Source: Petrosia ficiformis
Lineage: Eukaryota > Porifera > Demospongiae > Haplosclerida > Petrosiidae
Assembly (NCBI GenBank): GCA_947044365.1
Contig: OX345648.1
Location: 3,042,096 to 3,106,095, forward strand
DNA length: 64,000 nt
Direction of reading: 5' to 3'
The translations under genes and the position numbers were made by a program. Of the stretch, positions 24,201-35,865 are shown in pieces; position 1 is the stretch's first letter; each line of letters starts with the position of its first letter. The notes below the pieces were generated by a model that searched no databases, was not told the DNA's origin, and saw only the letters and a list, made by a program, of their open reading frames with translations.

Positions 24201-26326
24201 GGGTACACCATACTTTTCTGTGGTCCCTATACTGCAATCACAGGGTAATAATGTGTTAATGAATCATACTGAAACCTAATAACACTTTGTACTTTATAGA
24301 CCAAAAATTAAAAATGAGTATTACACAGATAGTATCTGAGACATGTGTTATGGAAAGAAGTGGACAATGTGTTTTAGGAAAAGTGAAAGTCATTGATTGG
24401 ATTGAATGTGAGAGGTGTTTCAGTTGGGCTCATGCTCCCTGTGTGGGTTTAGCAAACAAACACAATTCTGGGTTTGTCTGTTGCTCCTACATACTCCCTG
24501 ATCCATACAGACAGTAAGATATCCAAATGTCTGTGTATGTATAGAATGTATCATGTGGTCTTTCAACAGAATATTGAACGTAACTAGATTCAATAGAAAC
24601 TCTGTTCTTACCTTATTTGACATCATAAGTTTGTATCCGAATTGTGAAGTATCAGATGGCATAATTGATTTTGTAGTTAGGTATTACATGTGTTATGTAT
24701 TGTGCTCTACAAAATTGAAGTTTTTTTTTAGACAATTGCTACCACATTCATCAGAAGTATGTGTAATAGAGTCAGCTTTGTATGAATCAATAGCAAGAGC
24801 TGTTAACAAATCTGGGACAGAAAAGACAGAGGCTCTTCTACAGTCTCTGAAAACTGTCACTGGAGGAAGAAATTTGACATCAAAAAAAACAATTTTGTTT
24901 CCATGTAGACCAAGGTATAATTTGTAGTCAAGATTAAAGGTAAGTGACATTCCTATTATACTTAGATCTGTTAATCACTGGATTCTTGTGGCTGTGGATC
25001 AACATTCAAAAATGTAATCTAATAATATTTGTTTCAATTCATCAGATGATTTTAGCACTTGCTTTTTCTTGTACTATACAGAATATACATAATGGACTCA
25101 TTATCTCCAAGCCAATTACTACCATACAGCATTGAAGTTGCAAATGATCTACAAGAATTTTTGAATGTTACACTGAACACTATTCCATTTAGCATTCAAG
25201 CTTATTCAGTAAGTAAAACATAAATATTAAATATGGCTTCATCATATTTAATGTGTGAATGAATCATTAAATTTAATGTTTGAAATGAATTGATGTGTGA
25301 ATGAATCATTAAAAGAGCATATAATTTGTAGGTCTCAATGCAGATAGGATTGAATTGTGGGGTAAATGTTATAAAGAACATGTCTGTGATTACAGAGGTG
25401 AATAATCTCATTACATCAGTGAAACAGTATCTTACATATTATATTATAGCTTGGTGAGATTAACTTGGAATTACAGAAAAATTATGATTCTGCATTATTA
25501 TGTGGAGAATTACTTCTAAAGATTTTTGAGCATCAGTAAGATTACTTCTTGTTGTGTCATCTGTTTATGTTATCATGATTATATAGGAAGTATTCAGTTT
25601 CCAGCCGAAAGTCAGTGAGAATTCGAAAACTACACGAGCAAAAGTTCTAATGACTGACTGGTGACCATAAACATTATACTTATTTACAACGTATTTTCAA
25701 TTGTACATAGTATTATGCAAATATTTATTGAAGTAATACATGTATTTCACTCTATAAGGACTACAATGAAAATCTCATTAAATTACTAAAAGGAAATGTA
25801 GAGGATGGATTGGAGGTAAAATTTAATTCATCAAAATCGTGGTTGTTAAGAGTTTAATACCTTGCAACATAGATTATTAATGATGCAACAAAAGGCCGCT
25901 GTGTAATTGCTTCAAAACCTTTTTATTCAAACCAATTCCTCTGTGAATATGCTGGAGAGCTAATTGATCAAAAAAAAGGAATGAATAAAGCAAACCAATG
26001 CTATATTTTCTACTTCAGGTTTAAAGGCAAAAATCTATGGTAGGTATGGTAATTAATAAATAGGTCTTGTAATTATGTGTACCATGTATGTATGTATGTA
26101 TGTGTTTCACAGCATTGATGCAACAAAAGAAAGCGGACGCCTTGGTCGGTTAGTTAACCACAGCAAAACATATCCGAATGCTGCTGTGAAATTGATAGAG
26201 GTAGACGGTGTGCCTAGATTATATCTGTTTGCTAATCAAAACATTCCAAAAGGTGCTGAGATATTGTACGATTATGGGGAGAGACGGAAAACACAACTTC
26301 AAGAGTATCCATGGCTAACTCAGTGA
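21205..26326 (+). CDS. PHD-like / Ulp1 (C48) protease / KMT5A-like SET methyltransferase fusion, 894 aa
   Basis: Twenty exons join in one frame at GT-AG sites: 21205-21463, 22628-22744, 22817-22903, 22953-23034, 23096-23309, 23415-23557, 23612-23732, 23793-23967, 24059-24244, 24300-24513, 24570-24680, 24732-24914, 24966-25013, 25082-25208, 25332-25397, 25450-25535, 25587-25614, 25759-25815, 25873-26039, 26113-26326. The N-terminal third is unrecognised, with two acidic repeats (MIVEELAEE, MIVEELTEE). Then a PHD-like cluster (CERCFSWAHAPC, later CC) and an Ulp1 domain with catalytic His (NHWILVAVD), Asp (IMDSL), Gln and Cys (MQIGLNCGV). Last is a SET domain closest to KMT5A: GRCVIA, CEYAGELI, CIDATKESGRLGRLVNHS, EILYDYGER. 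KMT5A monomethylates H4K20; Ulp1 enzymes cleave SUMO-like modifiers. The gene is convergent with, and 60 bp from, the KDZ-like gene. It looks intact; transposon cargo is an inference. Confidence 0.8.
21509..22340 (-). mobile_element. TIR element of the ccctcgcc/ggcgaggg family, copy 1
   Basis: Reverse-orientation relative of 32213-33080 and 53561-53910. Shared parts are gccgtc(a/g)ggacgggaccctc(a/g)cctacgtggc at one end and ttaccgtacccttccgcctacgctacgcggcgaggg at the other, with a gacacacaga tract inside. It lies in the first intron of the Ulp1-SET gene. Confidence 0.8.
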
Positions 26327-26386
26327 TTTTGTTTACTATTTGAATAATTATTGTTAATGACCATTCTATAAAATAAAGTTACGAAT

Positions 26387-28853
26387 TTAGTATTTGTTAT
26401 GATACCAGAGATAGAGATTACAATGAGCAATGAAATGGTCTTTGTTCATATATGATAATGATGATTTAATTCATTTAAGTAATGAATTGCTTTGCTCAAC
26501 GACCTGACTATTTATGGCCACAAATTGTGGGTACAGACTCATGTTGTATCCAGATGAGCATCCTAAGGAGATAGTAATGTATCATCATTTAAGGGTGCAG
26601 GATAATTGTAAAGAATTTTGTTACTATCGATATTTACAATTTACATGTTTTACCTTTATGTCCTTGCCAATGGAACTTGTCAACTAAAAAGCGACTTTCT
26701 TTAAAGAAGAGTGGTTCCCTATTGAGGCTGTAATTATGCAAGTTACAGCTATTGTCATATATTATAACACTGGGAGCTATGTGGGAAATGGTAAAAATAA
26801 TTAATTAATCTGCACATTCAGTACAGCAGAAACCTTCTGTGTAGTGTCCAGCAGATCTACAAAGGAATACCAGCTTGCCAGGAAGTGGTGGTAAGTAAAG
26901 GAACCCATGAATGCCATATCACATGCATCTTCATGAGCCTTCTTCAGTACACTATATTGAGTGAATATTGTCGTTCTTTAGTGAGAAAAGAGCACAAAAT
27001 TAATGTGTCATAAGTAGTAAGTTACATCCCAAGTATCATACCTTCCTAAAAGAAATAGAAACATAACTTCCCTCATTACTTCATAAGCAATGCAAAACTT
27101 CCCCATGTTCAGAAGACAAACATTCTGTCTATCAAAATGAATTGTTGCTCCACATTGTGTACATCGTTTACATGTCACTAGTATAACAATATATTGTTAT
27201 CGATTCAGTAAAAATGAATAATAAACAAGCTACCTTTAGCTGGAAAAGAATTGTTGGAAAGAATTATCAAGGTTTCTTCAGACAAGATGTGATCAACGAG
27301 TAATGAATTACAACTGCAAATACAACAAGTAGTCATATCTGAATGCAGAACAGTAAGGCCATAATGGAGATTGAATCTTTCTATGTGGCTCAACGTCAAA
27401 ATTCTAGAAAGTTTTGGGGGCAACAAAAATGGAATTTTCTTCCATGAGCGGCATTGGAGGGTTCTATAACTAGAACGTTGTGTGTTACTTGAATCAGATT
27501 GCACTTCCATCTGCATCAACTGCAGTATGGGTGAAGGGTCTATTTGTGTGTCAAACAATGTCTTAATGTGTTGAACATGTTGACAAGAAGTCTTATTAAA
27601 ACAACAAGTAGTACAGATTATCTGTTTTGATGTAGAAACAGACAAAACACCATAACCCAATTGGTCAGTATGGATACACACATCTCCTTCTTTTCCAACA
27701 GGTATTGTTTTTTCCAACTGCAATGGTGACAAAGTGCAAACTAATTTGTTTTCATGCATGCACCATGCATACATAAACAAATACACAGGCATACCTTGGA
27801 TGAGTCCCCACCTGGAATCATGTAGTTATGATCTATTATGTGCAAATGTAGTAACAATTATGTTCTGATTTAAATGTGAGGATCTCTTATATACATACAT
27901 TACTAACATAAACTTTATGATGCAAAAACAAATGTCCCTAATGAAAAAAATTCCTAGTGATACAACATAGAAACCAAGTGGAACCACACAAGATTTAATT
28001 CCTAAATACATTTTAGTATTATTGATTACAATACTCTCACCTGATAAATCATATTCTGGGGAAAAGGAATGTATTCCATCATTTACAAGAAGCCGTACAA
28101 CACCAATATGAATGCATTCAGGTCTTAACTCAATAAATCTCTCCACATTTGTCATAACATGTGTACTTAGACTACAAACAAAGTCAGCTCTGAGCTTATC
28201 ACATGAGCAAGAATACACCCACTCTGCAGTTCCTCTGAATGACTTCCCAAATCGAGAAACAAACTGGTAAGTATGGTGCTACAGAATTGAAAGGTTAAAG
28301 ATAAATGATTGTTTTTACTAGTTAATACCTTCAATATTGCAGTAACTGGTGAAATATCTTGGACAATAAACACCCTCAATGTTTCATCTATAGGTACAAT
28401 GGATGCTTCAGAAACTAGCTGATAAGCATATGTCTCAATAAAAGAAGACTCTCGAGTAGTTGATTCAGTCTAATAAAGGAATTATAATTGAGGTAATCAA
28501 CAATGTTGATGTTGTACCTGCTCAGTACTGGTTGATGACACTTCATGAATATTTGTTGTGAATGATGCAATTTCATGAAGTACTTCATAGTTATCAATTA
28601 CCGCAGGAGAACCATCACGATTATTTTGAGAACCAACATCTTCATTTTCACTGTGAGCAATTTTCGATGAAGAACCTAAAATAAAACTTCAGCATAACAG
28701 ACAAATCCTTATTTTGTGTTAGTACTTGAAGGAGATTTTTGTTTTCTTCTACGCTTTAGATGAGGTGAAGAGAAATCAAATTTATCCTCTCCTATCCCAC
28801 AGAAAGTTTTTGACATTAGTTTTCTGTTTTCAGCTTCTGAAGGACAAATCTGT
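26387..28853 (-). CDS. KDZ-like transposase with SWIM/CxC cysteine clusters, probably damaged
   Basis: Minus-strand exons with GT-AG sites: about 28853-28726, 28675-28518, 28469-28329, 28278-28041, 27811-27795, 27717-27234, 27177-27042, 26951-26834, 26776-26654, 26562-26387. The N-terminal half has YSCSCDKLRADFVC and a SWIM-like CTTCCFNKTSCQHV, then CCICSCN and CKRCTQCG clusters. The C-terminal half has HEDACDMAFMGSF, IIYDNSCNLHNYSLNREP, FLVDKFHWQGHKGCSSGY and INSQVVEQSNSLLK. These fit the cysteine clusters and RNase H-like core (D in IIYDN, E in VVEQ) of Kyakuja-Dileera-Zisupton transposases as I recall them. Lesions: the join between 26834 and 26776 is out of phase by one base, and a TGA at 26471-26473 precedes the conserved end (IKSSLSYM). 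Its 3' end meets the Ulp1-SET gene tail to tail. Confidence 0.65.
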
Positions 28854-29888
28854 AGTGTGATGTTTGCATTGTAAAAACATGGTATTTCACTAAAACAAAT
28901 GAACAGGTTCTATTATACATTTAGAATTTTTAGCATAGTATATACTTTGTTCACCAAACACTATTATAGCAAATGAACTAATTTCTTTAGTGCAGCACTA
29001 CATTTGTTTAGTATGTTGGTAACACAGTACGTTATAGCATACGACTGTAAACCTTTTCTTATACACTAGTGTTTTCTCATGCATGCTATTAACTATTAAC
29101 TATTGTTAAGTACACGTGTATCTTGTAATTATAAATTACCAATCACTTTACAGTCTGTTGGGCTTGCAAATATTATGATAGAGAGAAATTGCATCTATGA
29201 CATACTAGGGGGTTACTAGAATTCAAATGGAAAGTGGTATTATAAGTGCATGCATTTACATGATTATTGGTATTGGTAATTATCAGTGCTTATGATTTTG
29301 CAGTTACAATTTCAGTTTCATAATTAGTTATCAACATTCCTAATTATCTGCATACAAATTTTTTGGGCGGAAAATGCGTGATTAAACATACTTAATGAAC
29401 TGCACATGTCAAATTAATAATTGATTAAAATAATTGATTTAAAATTTTTCAAAATTGTTTGCAACGATCCATTAATTAAGCATATCTCTAATCCAAAAAT
29501 TGACAATGTCTGATACTTTAATGTATTAGGTGCATCAGATTTAAGTATTTGCAAAGCACTTGCGCCACAACCAAATAAATTTGTAGAGAATATTTTAGTT
29601 GTTATTGAAGCCAAAACAGACACAGTATACTGAGCTTTCATAGGGACTACAATAGCATTTCAAAATGATGAGTAAATGTGGAAGACTACTTTTGCTTTAC
29701 ATAATAGTAAGTTACAATCCTGAGACTCCCCAAAATAATATGTCAAGGGAGTCAACACTAGCTATAACAACAGAAATACATACCTCTCTACTAGTCTCTA
29801 GTAAAACATTTACTGGATGAATGATCCTAAGTAGAAAGTAAAGAAATAACAAACCTGGATTTAATATATTATACTCGATAATATACTT
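28854..29888. other. Non-coding interval upstream of the KDZ-like gene
   Basis: AT-rich sequence without a supported exon. If the KDZ-like pair is a transposon, its right end is probably here, but no inverted repeat pairing with 20867-21204 was visible. Confidence 0.4.
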
Positions 29889-29889
29889 A

Positions 29890-30170
29890 CCATGATGAAG
29901 GATCCGAAGCCTGAATTTGGAATTTGATCACCTTAATACCTCCATGATGAAATAATCTCGTGCTGGAGGTGTGGCTGGGAACAAGAATCTGGATAGTAGT
30001 AGTATGAACGTTGTCGTGATGGATCCTTGTGTCGGATCCGAAGCCTGAATTTGATCACCTTAATTAATACCTCTGGTCTTGGAGTTATAAGCTTGCAAAA
30101 ATGAATTTCGGACACCCCTATGATCGGAAAAATTAATATATTCACGGGCAGCTATCCATACGTCTTATAG
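29890..30170. repeat. Interspersed repeat, copy 2, with internal duplication
   Basis: Shares ttataagcttgcaaaaatgaa and the gatccgaagcctgaatttgatcacc block with the other copies (14808-15660, 41743-41982). That block occurs twice here (about 29900 and 30034). Confidence 0.75.
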
Positions 30171-31185
30171 ACCAGCTGGAAATGAATGGCTACTGTACCA
30201 TCTGCTGCAACAACATCTACTCTAGTCATAAACCAAATCTCGTCTCTTAGAGTTGCTTGATTGATTTTTTGTATTCAACTATCTGCACCATTCTGAGCAA
30301 TCAATAACCGGCCACGCCTTTTTGTAAATAGTACAGTGTTTAAGGTTGTAGTCTTTTCCGTGGGCGGATGCTACTCCAATCAGTTTCTAGTCTTGCAAGC
30401 TTCTTGCTGCATACGATCTGGTTCCATTCTGTATTTTTTGGAAGCCACACCCACCCGGGGGTATAATTATTGGGCCTAAATGTTTTCACTGATAGTTTAT
30501 TTTCAGAAACAAACCTAAACACGCCCCACGGGTGGTGGGAAACAATGGCGGGTAACTGTAGTTGCTCTCTGAGAAAGATCGGAGTTTGATAGTGCCTAGA
30601 AAGGTAGATTTTATGGTTTCAGTGAAAAGCTACAGAATTCAGCTTTCTTCAGCCTCTTGTAACTATAAAAGTAAAAGGAATTTCCAGAAAACGGCTCTAT
30701 TTGTTTTCTCTAAATGCATTGTACTTGGTGCATGCCATGATTGGTGGGCGTGGCTTTCTCCGTTTTGTACTTATTGCGATTACAAAAATGGACATTTTAT
30801 ATATGTTTTATCACTTCCAGGACCCTATAAAGGTGATTAGAAGATATGAAGGTTGCCATTACACCAGGTTAGAGTCATATTATATAATATTCTATTTTGA
30901 AACTGATTGGAGTCGCATCCGCCCACTCCCTAGTACCACCTTAATTGGAAGTATAATTTTTAGGATTTTTTTGTGACCAATAAAGTTAGAAGAATTTATT
31001 ATTTCCAATTGAACTCTATACTAATTAGGCCTACAAAAGGTGTGGCCGATTATTGATTGTTCGAAGTGGAAAAATCAGACAAGCAACTATAAGAGACGAG
31101 ATTTGGTTTATGACTAGAGTAGATGTTGTTGCAGCAGATGGTACAGTAGCCATTTATTTCCAGCAGTTCTTAATTAAGACGTATG
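30160..31185. mobile_element. Inverted-repeat element with ~150-bp arms, ending at the assembly gap
   Basis: 30162-30326 (catacgtctta ... tggctactgtaccatctgctgcaacaacatctactctag ... ggccacgcctttt) recurs inverted at 31033-31185. A second inner pair (gtgggcggatgctactccaatcagttt at about 30360 and its inverse at about 30900) shows the palindrome extends inward. The 200-base gap directly follows the right arm. Confidence 0.8.
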
Positions 31186-31385
31186 NNNNNNNNNNNNNNN
31201 NNNNNNNNNNNNNNNNNNNNNNNNNNNNNNNNNNNNNNNNNNNNNNNNNNNNNNNNNNNNNNNNNNNNNNNNNNNNNNNNNNNNNNNNNNNNNNNNNNNN
31301 NNNNNNNNNNNNNNNNNNNNNNNNNNNNNNNNNNNNNNNNNNNNNNNNNNNNNNNNNNNNNNNNNNNNNNNNNNNNNNNNNNNNN
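31186..31385. other. Assembly gap, 200 N
   Basis: A run of exactly 200 N, so its length is probably nominal. It abuts the end of an inverted repeat, a common cause of assembly failure. Confidence 0.98.
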
Positions 31386-32212
31386 AGGTTGTCCTCATTT
31401 CAGGGGTGAAGTTGTATAATAAAGGACGTCTAAATGTCATTAATACGGGTGTGTACTTATTCCAGAGAGTCCTGAATAGAGAGGTTCCACTATATACTTT
31501 ATGCCGTGAAAATTACAGGAAGGAAAAATTTAGCGAATTTGGTAAAAAATAATACTGTTCAGGGATCACAAATCGACATACACAAAAAAGAACAAGAAGG
31601 ATAATTATATGAAATTGGTGCAGGTAAGATGATCAGTTAAACACATTTCTGAGGTCATGGTGAACATCAAGTATTAATGAAAATAAAAGGAGACTTGATT
31701 GCTTCCTACACATAATACATGTATGTATATGTAAAAAGATACACTTACATGTTTATTGTCTCTGTTACATATAATTGCAGAAACATCACCCTATAAAAGC
31801 GTAAATTTGTAAATGTAAATACATGTATGTAGATAAAGTACATGTACAGATTTGATAACTTGTTTGTAACAGCTCATATCACACAAAAGCTCTTTGTTTT
31901 TTGAATATTCCAGGTCAGTAATTCTGATGAGTACACTTAAATTCAGACTTGCAAAGGAAGTTTCGTGTTATTGTTGTCTGTTCTGTTCTCTGCAAGCCGA
32001 GAAAGACAGTAATGTTCCAAAATTCGGAAGATTAATTATGTTGCAAATAAGAAATACTAGATAATGCAACAACAAACAAGCAAAAAGAAAGGGATGGCTC
32101 AGTGTAAATAAATGCAGTCATGGGCATGTGTTGGGCTTACTATACTGAATAGCCAATAATTATCTCTTAAACTAGTGGTCATATACCCCACCAGTGAACA
32201 CTGCAGAATTAT
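31386..32212. other. Non-coding interval
   Basis: AT-rich sequence with no supported gene on either strand. Confidence 0.5.
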
Positions 32213-33080
32213 TACCCTCGCCGCGTAGCGTAGGCGGAAGGGTACGGTAATCGTTTTGTCTGTGTGTCTGTGTGTCTGTGTGTGTGTTAGCAATTTTTCT
32301 GGAAAAATAAAAACATTGACATTTCAAAAGAGGTACTGGTAGACTTCAAATTATACAAGGAAAAAAAATAACGTAGGAATTCTTCTTAAACCTTTCGGTT
32401 ATAAAGTTATCACAATGTTTATAACTCACGATTACTGTTTCCAGACTTGAGAAGACTCGTGGAGGCATCTGGACACATCAAAACATAACTACTCCTGTAT
32501 CATGACTATCGCTAGCAAAGCACTACATAAAAGCAAACAAAATTTGGGTAGTGGTTGCTACAACATCGAGTACTGGCTCCAAGCATTCTCCATTACTTTC
32601 AAACTCCGCCTATTTCAATTTCAAGTCATGTGCTGTGCACGTTACTCGAACGTCAGCAGTTTTGAGGACCTGTCTATGCTGTCTTTGTGGAATATTTCAC
32701 AAGACGAATTGAGGATCTTTCTTTCTTCTTTCAGATAATACAGAGACTAAAATGTAAGACATATAGTATAGACAAGGAAGAGACTAGTATAATCATACTA
32801 AGTAATAAGTAGTGACATGTTAGTTTATATAATTTATATATATATATATATTATATATATATATCTATATCTATTATAATATTATTATAAAAACTAACAT
32901 GCCAGTACGGTTTTATAACTTAATATGTTTTATACACAAACTAAACAATCTGAAGTAAACATTCTCATTATTATATGACCATACAAACGAGCAATGATAA
33001 TTATAATCTTTTGGCATATTATATTTCGAAATTATAGTTTGTATTACCTTGCCACGTAGGCGAGGGTCCCGTCCCGACGG
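32213..33080 (+). mobile_element. TIR element of the ccctcgcc/ggcgaggg family, copy 2
   Basis: The left end accctcgccgcgtagcgtaggcgg and the right end gccacgtaggcgagggtcccgtcccgacgg match copies at 21509-22340 and 53561-53910. It is about 500 bp longer inside than the 53561 copy. The open frame at 32502-32738 lies in this extra part and is not recognisable. Confidence 0.8.
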
Positions 33081-33083
33081 TAT

Positions 33084-33957
33084 TCATATTCTATGGCAAT
33101 ACTTCTTTTGTGAATGATTTCCACATGAATGCAATGGTGCAAGAATTTGAAATACATTACGTACACCCTGTCCATGAAAGAATATGTTTGCGATTTCACC
33201 ATATTGTTCTCCGTTAGCTAACTACATGTATTTAGCAACGACCATGACCTTCTGTAATCCATATGATTTGCTTCGGCCTTGTTTTTCAATATCACTTGTT
33301 CAATCATTCCCTCCCCCCCCCCCCCCCCCATGATGGAATGTACAAATGTAGGTACTCTGCAAGAATGTATACATGTGTGTGTATGTGTACCTCTTTCTTT
33401 TCCTTAGTTGTTCCTGAATTATTCTAAATAAAAAAAGTTTATTATTAATTATAGCATAAAATATCAACTTGGCATGGTAGTTTCAGTTGTTTCACAAAGG
33501 GGTGTGTCATAAGTAATACAATTCCTGAAAGGCATTAGGTATCGTGCTTAATTGAATTGCATTTTATAGAGCATTTGTTTAAATGATGTCCAACCAGCAC
33601 GAGTAAAAATTCATACAATCAAAATCACATTTAGCAGTTTTTCAAGTTTATTTCTTTGTGAGTTATGGTTACAAGAAACAGCATATTCTATACTACTACA
33701 GCATGTGTTTTATTCTTTATACCTCCAACTATACAGAAGAATCTGGAACAAGAAGGGTTGCATAGTAGCCAGATAGGAATGTATAAGTCTCTCTGCAAGT
33801 TTATTGAAAATGGTTGCATAACTAGGAGGATCAGGCCATCCGTTAAAGATGACAGATGAAGTAAGAGGATTTTGAAGCCCAGGATTATGAAACGTTCGCC
33901 TATACCAAATACATGTACATTCATTAAATACTTACTGCTAATGGAAAGTTAACATTT
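33084..33957. other. Non-coding interval with poly-C tract
   Basis: No supported gene. A run of about 19 C (near 33311-33329) stands out in AT-rich surroundings. Confidence 0.5.
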
Positions 33958-33969
33958 TTGTGTCCCATA

Positions 33970-34270
33970 GTGTGTGCATATATATTATATATTATATAAA
34001 TATACATGTAATATATTACCTCACTCATGACACATAGACATACATGTTTATCCGCTGATTTCGAAATCTCTTTCACAGTTTCTTCCTGTAAGAATAAAGC
34101 GACTTTGTATAAATAAATAACGTATTTATGAGTATCACAGTAGGGATACATATACATGTAGATGGATAAAGAGATGTGACGTACATGTAGTCTTTGTTTA
34201 GTAAAATTTCAACATCAGTAGTTTTTATGGCCCGTAGGGCCATCCCTATAATTGCTTTCCACAGGGTTTA

Positions 34271-34306
<36 letters not shown>

Positions 34307-34810
34307 TTGTGTCACTTGCGCGACTATGCGTTGTATACGTAGATAAGGAAGTTGCGTCATTCCCGGGGGCTCGGTCAATTAATGGGCGTGGCACTTAAAA
34401 GAACGCGCGTTTGAGCTACAGACCAGCCAGGAAGATTCAGAAAGGATGTAAAACTGCTAATAACTGTTGTATATAGCAGAGAAAGAATCTTTAACAAGTA
34501 AGTATGATAAGTTGTTGAGTTTCAGACACGAGGAAGTCATCATTTAGAACCTTGAAGGAGTACCTCAGTCAGTTCATCAGACACCTGTGTATTTAGACTG
34601 CAATTAGGCTTACACTTACGTCTTCAGGCCCCAGGAGTACACAGAAAGGTAGAGACACTAGTGCCATCAGCAATGCTTAATACATAGTCATCACAAAGCA
34701 AATATAGGGATGTTTTTTTCTCTATATACACTTGTTTACTTTACTAAAGGCCTACTAATTACCATGCCACTGTGGTCAGGGTTTACTGCAGCCTGAAAGT
34801 CTGGAAACAT
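33970..34810. repeat. Segmental duplication, copy 1
   Basis: About 840 bp similar in order and orientation to about 38050-38845. It runs from gacacatagacatacatgtttatcc through the tatggcccgtagggcc element to actaaaggcctactaattaccatgccactgtgg. It includes one copy of the short TIR family listed separately. Confidence 0.8.
34228..34715. mobile_element. Short TIR family (tatggcccgtagggcc), copy 1
   Basis: Starts tatggcccgtagggccatccctat and ends with caaagcaaatatagggatg, an inverted relative of the start. Shared internal markers are gcgttgtatacgtag, ctcggtcaattaatgggcgtggca and aagaacgcgcg. A (ta)n tract lies near the left end. Confidence 0.75.
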
Positions 34811-35467
34811 GTGCATGTTGAATAGCACAATATTATATATGGAAATCCAACTCTATTATATATATATATATACAGTGGTGTGGAAACAGCCAGTCATGCA
34901 GGACTTTGTCCGATAAATCTAGTGAATGTCCGGTAAATTGAAACAGAGCTGTATACAAAGTATATGGGAGCAGGACAAGAGTGGTGAAAATAGGTCAAAA
35001 TGTCCGGTAATTGGCTCAATGTTTCCACACTTCTGTATATACATGTATATATACACATATATATATACACAACTACACTAATTAATGTCTGTATCACAGA
35101 AAAAACACAATGTAAATCGAAAATAATTCATGTTACAATTAATAAATGTGAAAAAAAATTCGATGTGCAAAATGTATGTGGTTTACTCTACCGACGATTA
35201 ATGTTTTGCTTTACATTCCTAAATTAATATCCACGTTGTAGCACACAAGACTGACACAAAGACTGTCATGTAACATGCATATTAGCAGCATTGTATTCTA
35301 TCATTAAGATAATAATTACTGCCCTATTGTGCCAGATAAATCACTCATCAAACAGTTTAATGTACATGTAGTTCTCACTCAATGTTCTAAAGTGGCTCAA
35401 CAAAAGTGGCAACTTGGTTTAGAATGGGTATCCTACAAGGTAGTTGGAAATATAGAATAGCAGTTTT

Positions 35468-35865
35468 TTATGGCCCGTAGGGCCATCCCTATGATTGCTT
35501 TCCCACGGGTTCGAACTATATATATATATTTATATGTTTGTGTCACTTACACGAGTATGCGTTGTATACGTAGTTAAGGAAGTTACATCATTCCCGGGGC
35601 TCGGTCAATTAATGGGCGTGGCACGTAAAAGAACGCGCGCTCAAGCTCTACAGATAAGCAGAAAGAAAGCAGTGTAGCTTACGTAGAAAATGGAACTAAT
35701 AGCTAGCTATTCTACCTGAAATATATTCTTAAAGTTCTACAAGGTTCTTTAAAAGGTAAACAGAGTAGATAATCAAAATAATAACTATAATAGGCTGATG
35801 TGTTTCAGGCATCAGTTAGCCATGATTACTGAATGCTGGACACCACAAAGCAATCATAGGGATAC
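35468..35865. mobile_element. Short TIR family, copy 2
   Basis: Inverted ends ccatccctatgattgcttt and aaagcaatcatagggat are almost perfect. The internal sequence matches the copies at 34228 and 38340. Here the copy lies outside the segmental duplication, so the family has moved independently. Confidence 0.8.

Noticed and set aside
24059..24244. OTU-type protease domain upstream of the PHD-like cluster
   Set aside because: Only a vague resemblance around CHGISHG; no catalytic Cys/Asp motif was found.
20867..29888. Terminal inverted repeats for the putative KDZ/SET transposon
   Set aside because: I compared the flanks by eye and found no convincing pair or 8-bp duplication. The element borders are therefore left open.
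32502..32738. 78-aa plus-strand ORF
   Set aside because: Lies within a TIR element, no recognisable domain, and not kept in the other copies.
35468..35520. Possible tRNA-derived promoter boxes (tggcccgtaggg and ggttcgaac) in the short TIR family
   Set aside because: The A-box match is poor and the element has inverted ends, so a SINE origin is not supported.
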